DNA of 64,000 nucleotides, taken from Lepas anatifera (taxonomy: Eukaryota > Arthropoda > Thecostraca > Lepadidae). The notes beneath the pieces are model-generated. The model was given only the letters and a program-made list of their open reading frames with translations. It did not search any database and was not told where the DNA came from. Location: NCBI GenBank assembly GCA_034440635.1, contig JAOTON010001483.1, positions 682,001 to 746,000 of the forward strand, read 5' to 3'. Positions 57,901 to 64,000 of this stretch are shown here, piece after piece (the first letter of the stretch is position 1; each line of letters starts with the position of its first letter). The translations under genes and the position numbers were made by a program.

Positions 57901-58274
57901 CAGTGGCGGATCTAGCCGGTCGGTTTGGGAGGGGCAAACCAAAGTCGAAAAGCAAAAAAACGTCACTCAGTTAAACATTGCGCTTTAGATTCGCTGGTAG
58001 AATTGTGGGTATTTGAAGCGAAAAGCAAAATAAAAAAAATGTCAGGGTGAAAAATATGGGCTCAAGATACTTTTTTCCTATCCAAAGCCCAAAATTCACA
58101 CTGAGCTTGACTGGTTCTGTTTGAAGCTGAGAGTTAAAACTCCTAAATCTTGCTTATAAACTAAAAAGGTCGGGGAAAAAGGAGGTCGATTGCTTTGGGG
58201 GAAATACATAGTTTTGCCCCGAGCTTTTCCGTTGTTAGGGAAATGCCTTTATTGCCCCCCTGGATCCGCCACTG
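57901..58274. mobile_element. Intact hAT-like MITE, 374 bp
   Basis: The ends CAGTGGCGGATCTAGCC and CTGGATCCGCCACTG are inverted. Flanks CGGGAACC and GAGGAACC match at 6 of 8. It serves as the uninterrupted reference for the split copy at 40884-45999. Confidence 0.85.
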
Positions 58275-58957
58275 GAGGAACCTAATGAAGTATTAAGAAC
58301 ACACTGTATTTGGTGTTTTAAAGAACGCGTTATTATCAGAAATAGTTATTTGCTTGCTCTGTAGCCCTATCTTACCTTCAGTAACGGACAGACGTCCGAA
58401 TTTCACCACGGGCGTCTCGTCTCAACCCATTTCTTCCAGTCATCGCCATACGGTAAGTATTATAATTTCTAATTTAAGGGGGGGACACCGTACCCCGTTG
58501 CCCCCCCTCCCAGGATCCGCCGCCGGTGCTTACCTACCACTTGCCAAAACATGTATCCCTGGCATCTCTGGCACATGTACGTACGTATGTACGTACGTAC
58601 TGCACCGTGACTTCGACATTACCCTGCAAACTGTACTGAAGTCTCCTCCAGAATTCCACTCCCGCGAGCGTTATCGATTCAAGGGAATAAGCTAACTGAC
58701 GAGACTATGCTTGGATGTCCCTTGTAATAACCGATCATAGGTGATCCGAGTTTTGTGGAGATAATATTTTATCGTAAGTCGTTCTGTGTAGGTGTTTAAT
58801 GGCGAATGTCATCTGGCGTTTAACTGGCCAGTGTCAACTCACAACTGTTTTTCTATTGCAATACCGAGGTCACTTTTGAACCAGGGCATTTTTTAAGGAA
58901 AAGTCAGTGGGGGGGGCATTTCTTGTGCTGGTCATTATAGTGTCTTCAGGGGATCCA
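58275..58957. other. Intergenic DNA with a MITE end and an ACGT microsatellite
   Basis: CCCAGGATCCGCCGCC at about 58510 is the right end of a MITE whose left end is not seen. A palindromic ACGT microsatellite lies at 58577-58600. No gene is recognised. Confidence 0.5.
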
Positions 58958-59176
58958 GGGGCGGAGGCAGACTCGGGTTTTGGGGGCAAACCCATGTCTC
59001 ATGATTGCTCTCCTGGGGGGAGGGGGGTGGGAGCGAATACTTTTTGCTCGACAGACCTAGTGTAGACACCTTTCTTAAAAACATTTCTCCGGACTTTGGG
59101 GGCCAAAGATAGTTTGGCCCCCTCCAGCGCTTTAGAGGGCCATGACCGGAATGCCCCCCCCTGCGTCCGCCAATGA
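58958..59176. mobile_element. hAT-like MITE, about 219 bp
   Basis: The left end GGGGCGGAGGCAGAC pairs loosely with the right end CTGCGTCCGCCAATG. GGGGATCCA and GGGGATCAA flank it (8 of 9). The left half is G-rich and the right half C-rich. Confidence 0.5.
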
Positions 59177-59336
59177 GGGGATCAAGGTTCCATTTTGAGG
59201 GGTTTAATAAAACTTCGACGCGTTAGTGTTAAAAATATGTTTCTCAATTTTTGTGTTATTCCATGTCTACATAGAGATTATGGATGCTGCCCAGGGCTGC
59301 CAGGTTTTTTTTTCAACGGGAAAGGTCAAACCAAGT

Positions 59337-59444
59337 TAGAAAAAGGGCCAAAGAGGGGCAAAATTTTATTTCCACTAAAATAGCCATATATAGAAAAAGG
59401 GCCAAAGAGGGGCAAAATTTTATTTCCACTAAAATAGCCATATA
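59337..59444. repeat. 54-bp tandem duplication
   Basis: Two essentially identical 54-base copies starting TAGAAAAAGGGCCAAAGAGG. Confidence 0.9.
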
Positions 59445-59806
59445 AACACCACAAAAGCCAGATTTGAGGCTAAAACGACCCCTTGCGGTGGTCATAAGCC
59501 CACAGAAAAAGCGACTTGTATCACTGCTCAAAACTAATTGTTGACAGTTTGATATTGACTTGACGCAATATTTTTAGCACACTATCCATCTAATAAGAAG
59601 CCAGGGGTGCCCTTCCAACCCCGCGTGGCTATCAAATGATCTTATCTACATAACCATAACATTTTTTAGCATCATCTATTACCCCCCACACTTTTGACCA
59701 ACAATTTCCTGATTTCAGTCAAAATGGGAGTAAACCGGAAATTTGTACAATCAGCCGCTGCGGATGGCAACGAGGAGCCCAAATTCGAAAAGTTTTCGGT
59801 ACTAAC

Positions 59807-59925
59807 GTGGAAATTTTGCTGTCAGCATCAGGTTGAAGTTTGGCTGGCCCCCTCACTTTTTTGCCGGTGGCGACGCTTATGTATGCTACCACCACAATAA
59901 TAAATAAAAAGGCTAAGCTCTTCAT
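59807..59925 (-). CDS. Candidate first exon of a small secreted peptide
   Basis: A minus-strand frame beginning MKSLAFLFIIVVVAYISVA has the shape of a signal peptide and is followed by a basic stretch (TGKKVRGPAK). GTTAGT at 59806-59801 could be a splice donor. No known family is recognised, no second exon was found, and short hydrophobic frames arise by chance in A+T-rich DNA, so this is a weak call. Confidence 0.2.
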
Positions 59926-59955
59926 ACCGCCAAACCAGCAACCAGTCTTACGCAC

Positions 59956-61236
59956 TTTGACTACACCGTGTCCCGTCTAATCCAAGAACGAGCTCTAAGC
60001 GCTGACAACTGACTGCGTGTGAAATCATCATGCAATGTCACGGTACTGGCTGGGATGTGTTCTTCTGGTCGGATAGAACTGGATGTTTGATTGATTGTAG
60101 CCCAGCGTTCATCTCCAGCGTTGTGATTAGTTGATACTGTGGCTACTTTGCCGGGATTTCCCGTAACTACGCGCTTTGTTTCGTCTTCGCACGATGAAGT
60201 AGACAGCCACGGGCGGAATTTTTTAACCGAATCTTTGTGGGTTGCCAATTTTGGACCAGAAATAGAACAAAGTTATAATCTTCGAGTGGTGTTTTGTCTT
60301 ATTTTCGTTAGGTGAGTCTGCATTTTGTCAATTTTAAGTCATCTGTCTATTTCACTGGGGGCCAATTTCCGGGCACTGGGGGGGCATTTCGGCCGACTGG
60401 GGGAAATGGCCCCCAGCTAACATGTTAAAAAATGGCTTGTTTTGAACCCAGGAGGAAAAATACGGCATTGCCCGCTCTCAATCATTTGATTTTCGCATAT
60501 TTCTTACGGTAACACTATTTTCCAGAAATGTTGGTCCCGTGACCTCCTCAAATCGCCAGTTTGTATCCTCAACTGATTTAAATTCTGGTAGGAACACCTG
60601 AATGAGCGCAGCCGGGGCTCCCAAATATTATCCAGCCAGGTAAGCACGGGTGGCGTTTTATAATCTGAAGAGCTACTGCGTTGTTAAGTCCCAAAAACAA
60701 CTGCACTATGAATTATTCATATTTTATCCTAAAATATTCAAATACTGTCTATGAAAACCGAATGCTCATCGGATGCAAAAGACCAAACTGTCGGATATTT
60801 CAACGATTCCAACAATTTATTTTCCTGTGGCAAGTTTGTTTAGCATGCAGCATCTCCGGAGTGGAGGGACCCCGGGCGAACATTCTGACGAGCCCAGCGC
60901 GTGAGCGAGTGTCACGTGCCTGCGAGGCGCAAGTCGTGTTTTGATCAGTCGGTGCGCGGGAGGATTTGTGGTGGTGAGGGTAATGATCTGGGGATTGAAG
61001 CTGATGTCCCAAAGGTGACACCGCGATTTTAGAATTGATTTGACAAGAAGACTGCTGAGTGCCAAGAGTGTAACTGTGGTATTGGTTACATAACAGTTGA
61101 GTAGCACTCGTATCTCGTCGGATATTGCAGCGTGCCCCAGCGGCCTCCATGGGTTCGTACCCTCATCGGAATAAGGTAAGTACCCACACGTGAAATCCAG
61201 GGGCGGCTCCAGGGAGTCGCGACAGGGGTGTTCGCC
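59956..61236. other. Unannotated intergenic DNA
   Basis: No gene recognised. G-rich motifs at about 60355-60415 (CACTGGGGGCC, CCGACTGGGGG) are repeated but not assignable. Confidence 0.4.
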
Positions 61237-61376
61237 CATAGGCGGATCCAGGGTTGCCGATGGGAAGTGGGAACCCCGACCAGGGGTTATTGGGGTTCCC
61301 GAGGGGGCGCCATTTTGGCCAGGGGCATTAATATCTCAGATGGGAACCACCACATGGGCCAGAGTACCGAGCATTA
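61237..61376. mobile_element. Left part of a CATAGGCGGATCCAGG MITE
   Basis: CATAGGCGGATCCAGG, GTTGCCGAT and GGGGGCGCCATTTTGGCC match the element at 16670-16953. The copy stops at the target duplication of the next SINE and I do not see its right end beyond it. Confidence 0.55.
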
Positions 61377-61388
61377 TTTTCCCAACGG

Positions 61389-61583
61389 GGGCGCGGTGGT
61401 GGAGTGGTCGCATAGCTGGCTTCCACGCAGCCGACCCGGGTTCAAGGCCCGGCGGCTTCCTGAACAAGGAGCAAGCTGGCTCCCGAGCAACCCTTCCAAC
61501 AGGGAGAGTTGGCGACGCCATATGACCCTGGCAGTTGGTGCGTCGATAAGCCCCAATAATTATTATTATTATTATTATTATTA
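61389..61583 (+). mobile_element. tRNA-Gly-headed SINE with ATT tail
   Basis: The head closely resembles tRNA-Gly(UCC): GTGGTGGAGTGGTCGCATAG, CTTCCAC loop, ACCCGGGTTCAAGGCCCGG. The body and tail follow (CCAACAGGGAGAGTTGGC, CATATGACCCTGGCAGTTGG), ending in an (ATT)n run. TTTTCCCAACGG and TTTTCCCCAACGG flank it, a 12-13-base target duplication differing by one C. Confidence 0.9.
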
Positions 61584-61976
61584 TTTTCCCCAACGGAGAT
61601 CAATTTTTCCATGCATTAAAATCTTCCTAGTGGGAGACAGCCTGTGGAGTTTTATGACAGAGGAAGTGGCCATCCCCAAAGTAAGGAGACTTGAGCAGTG
61701 ACAGTATCTATGTCGTCAATAATCTCGTCGCAGTTAGTTGTTAGTTGTTGCATTAGTCTTTGAGCCTCGAGCGTGTCACCCCAAACATAGGCGAGGAACA
61801 TCCAGAACAATGGGTCCAAAATGCATTTTATGTCATTTCTTTCCAGTCAGTGGCATTGGGTTGAAGACGGAGTGTCACAAATTTTTGGGGCTTCTTCCCT
61901 GGCCCCCCATATTCTACGCCTATGGTCCCAAATCATCTTTTGGTGAACCGAGTTGTGGATATTTCCCGTTTTAGCC
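61584..61976. other. Spacer between two SINEs
   Basis: No gene recognised; it includes the target duplications of both neighbouring SINEs. Confidence 0.4.
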
Positions 61977-62160
61977 AGGGGGCGCGGTAGTGGAGTGGTC
62001 AGCGTAGCTGTCTGCCACGCAGCCGACCCGGGTTCAAGGCCCGGCGGCTTCCCTGAACAAGGAGCAAGCTGGCTCCCGAGAAACCCTTCCAACAGGGAAA
62101 GAGTTGGCGACGCCATATGACCCTGGCAGTTGGTGCGTCGATAAGCCCCAATAATCATCA
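61977..62160 (+). mobile_element. Second tRNA-Gly-headed SINE
   Basis: It is about 90% similar by eye to the copy at 61389 with the same head, body and tail, and ends AATAATCATCAT. CCCGTTTTAGCC flanks it perfectly (61965-61976 and 62161-62172). Confidence 0.92.
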
Positions 62161-62172
62161 TCCCGTTTTAGC

Positions 62173-62740
62173 CGTGGACAGATTCGAGAGGGGTGCAAGG
62201 TAGACAAAGAGAGGAGAAATTGTTCCCTCTTCTTTGGTTACTCCGAAATGAAAGTTAAACTTCGCAGACTATAAGTGCTCCCATCACATTCTTACCGTTT
62301 CCTGGACCGATTGCGATAGTCACAATAAAGTATAGGCATTTTAGTTTCCACTCGGATCTTGGAATCGTGGTTGTTTAACGGGGCTGTTCGCGAGAAAATA
62401 ATTTCGAACATAGAAATCTCCAATTACAATGACTGTTCGGGTTATATTTTTGGGCTCTGCTCACACTTCTCGTAAAATTAAGTAAAACTTTTGGGAACTG
62501 ACTGGTGTTAGTTTGAGTGGAATGTACACCTTACATGATTATAATTATGATGGTACTGACCTTATTTTTCCCAGACCTACTCTTCCACGATTCCCATATC
62601 GGGAAGATGTGAAGCTTCAGGTGACGTATGGAAATCTGGCACCATTCCCTGTACTGCTATGTCATGAGCCGAGATCGAGCGGGATTTCCGAACATCCCGC
62701 CACGCTGAGACGAAGGTGGACCAGAGACGCTGGGCGAAGG
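62173..62740. other. Unannotated intergenic DNA
   Basis: No gene, repeat or site recognised. Confidence 0.4.
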
Positions 62741-63642
62741 TTAACACGCGCAGAGGAGAGAAGCCTGGTGTCAAAGCGTAGTGGAGGTGGGCAGGGGTCC
62801 TAAAGTGCCCCCTGAGATCTAAAAGAAACCAAGTGGGTTAGAAAAATACACGTTTTTTTGTCTGTGGGGGTGACGGTGATCTACATTATAGCCACGTTTC
62901 CTTGACCTAGGTCAATATCTTCAAGGTCAAACGAGGTCGTAAATGTCAAATCTGGGCCGTGATGGAGACCTTTTGGGAAATACCATGATTGTATGGCAAA
63001 AACTGGGAATACACTAAACTCGGACCAAATTCATAGAAGAAGGTCCCACACAATGCTCTCTGAAAGTTTGAGGTCAAGGCCATTCGAAGTCACTGACCTA
63101 TGACGTAACAATATGACATATTCCCAATAATGTACAATACAACTGGCACTGCAGCATCCTTTGTGCAGGAAATGAGAGTTTCACATTAGAAACGACATTT
63201 GACCTTGACTGGTGACCTTGACATTGATAAGCTTGAACTATGAAACCATAGCATAACACACGTCATACGGAATAATGCCATCTGACGGGAACACTTAGGT
63301 CAATGACCTTGACCTGTGACCTTTGCCCTTGACCTTCATGAGAGGTGGCCTTGATGTATAGGTACCCCTGATTATATGACGCTGCCACGTTCATAATCGG
63401 TATACAGTGCAAATGAAATGGTGCGACCACGCTATTGAGATGGTCTCAAAATATAGGCTCACCTTGAAGGCCTATAAGTGAAAAAAACATTGTCTGTCTG
63501 TCCAAATTATTTTACCAATTTAGGCCCTCTTAAATGTTCTGAAATTAGTCGGTTAGCAATTTTCGGCAGCGAACAGTTCTCCGGCCACCTCAGAAAAATT
63601 GGTGAGTGGTATTTGAGGACCCCCTCCACCGCGCATGGTTAA
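62741..63642. mobile_element. TTAA-flanked DNA transposon, non-autonomous (copy 2)
   Basis: TTAA at 62741-62744 and 63639-63642 flank an 894-base body with ends CACGCGCAGAGGAG and, read inwards, CCATGCGCGGTGGAG. It aligns with copy 1 at 4315-6679 apart from that copy's SINE and nested TTAA element. It is dense in TGACCT/AGGTCA motifs and has no transposase. Confidence 0.8.
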
Positions 63643-64000
63643 GTCAATAAAAGTAAAGCGCGCATCCACTGTCTTTTGCGCTGAATTTATAATTCTAGTA
63701 ACAACTCCGAAAACAACGGCTTAGGTATATGTGTGACTTTACTCCTCCCCCTCCCCAAAGTGCCAAATCTATCCTATGCTACGAACATATCGGTGTACAG
63801 ACATGGCGTAAGGTAGCCATAACAGCTCCACATGGGCCCGGCCGACCACTATAGGTCCTAACTAGCACAATACTCCCACGCAGTTTGCAACGCATGCCGA
63901 TCGCACCGGGCACTGTGTTTGACCTGCGACCCCCGCACCAAAAACGCCAGGTCACAGTATCAGTCCGTGCTATCGTCGCCTTATTCGCTGCAAACAATGC
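63643..64000. other. Unannotated right edge
   Basis: No gene recognised. A short minus-strand frame (63779-63997) has no known domain. Confidence 0.35.

Noticed and set aside
10945..62050. tRNA-like sequences considered as tRNA genes
   Set aside because: Each is joined to a SINE body, several carry target duplications, and the acceptor stems are mismatched, so they are SINE heads rather than functional tRNA genes.

Overview
The window looks like repeat-rich accessory DNA from an animal genome, probably a marine invertebrate. The signs are tRNA-derived SINEs, Penelope-type and LINE reverse transcriptases, hAT-like and TTAA-type DNA transposons, many minisatellites, a spliced receptor guanylate cyclase first exon and a secreted multi-domain lectin. 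The guanylate cyclase exon most resembles the arthropod Gyc32E group, so a crustacean or other protostome is my best guess, but I cannot name the species. There are no bacterial features and no CRISPR array.

Two stretches carry host coding evidence. A 524-codon intronless gene on the minus strand (22059-23633) encodes a secreted protein with PAN/apple-like, C-type-lectin and fucolectin-type domains. A signal-peptide exon of a receptor-type guanylate cyclase (54567-54771, minus) ends at a canonical splice donor. A small signal-peptide ORF near 59.9 kb is only a candidate.

The rest is layered mobile DNA. From left to right: two degenerate GGGCCC-rich minisatellites (1-2.9 kb); a TTAA-flanked transposon with a second TTAA transposon and a SINE inside it (4.3-6.7 kb; a shorter relative at 62.7-63.6 kb); a run of short hAT-like elements sharing a GGCGGATCCAGG-type end; a 4.46-kb hAT element with a perfect 8-bp target duplication (11.6-16.0 kb); the lectin gene and its minisatellites (21.0-24.4 kb); and a 29-bp minisatellite (25.0-26.5 kb).

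That minisatellite appears to be split by a 13.8-kb LTR-retrotransposon-like element (26543-40385). It has 4-bp target duplications, a tRNA-Lys-like primer-binding site, about 2-kb direct terminal repeats with TATA and AATAAA signals, a non-coding interior and a CAG-rich minisatellite against its 3' repeat. I found no gag or pol, so it is a non-autonomous, LARD-like candidate and the most novel object here.

A second nest follows at 40.9-46.0 kb: a hAT-like MITE is split by a 4.8-kb long-inverted-repeat element, which contains a 5'-truncated LINE and a decayed Penelope-like element, which in turn carries a young SINE with a perfect 13-bp target duplication. The right third holds the guanylate cyclase exon, a 30-bp minisatellite beside a CpG-rich stretch, more MITEs and two tRNA-Gly-headed SINEs.
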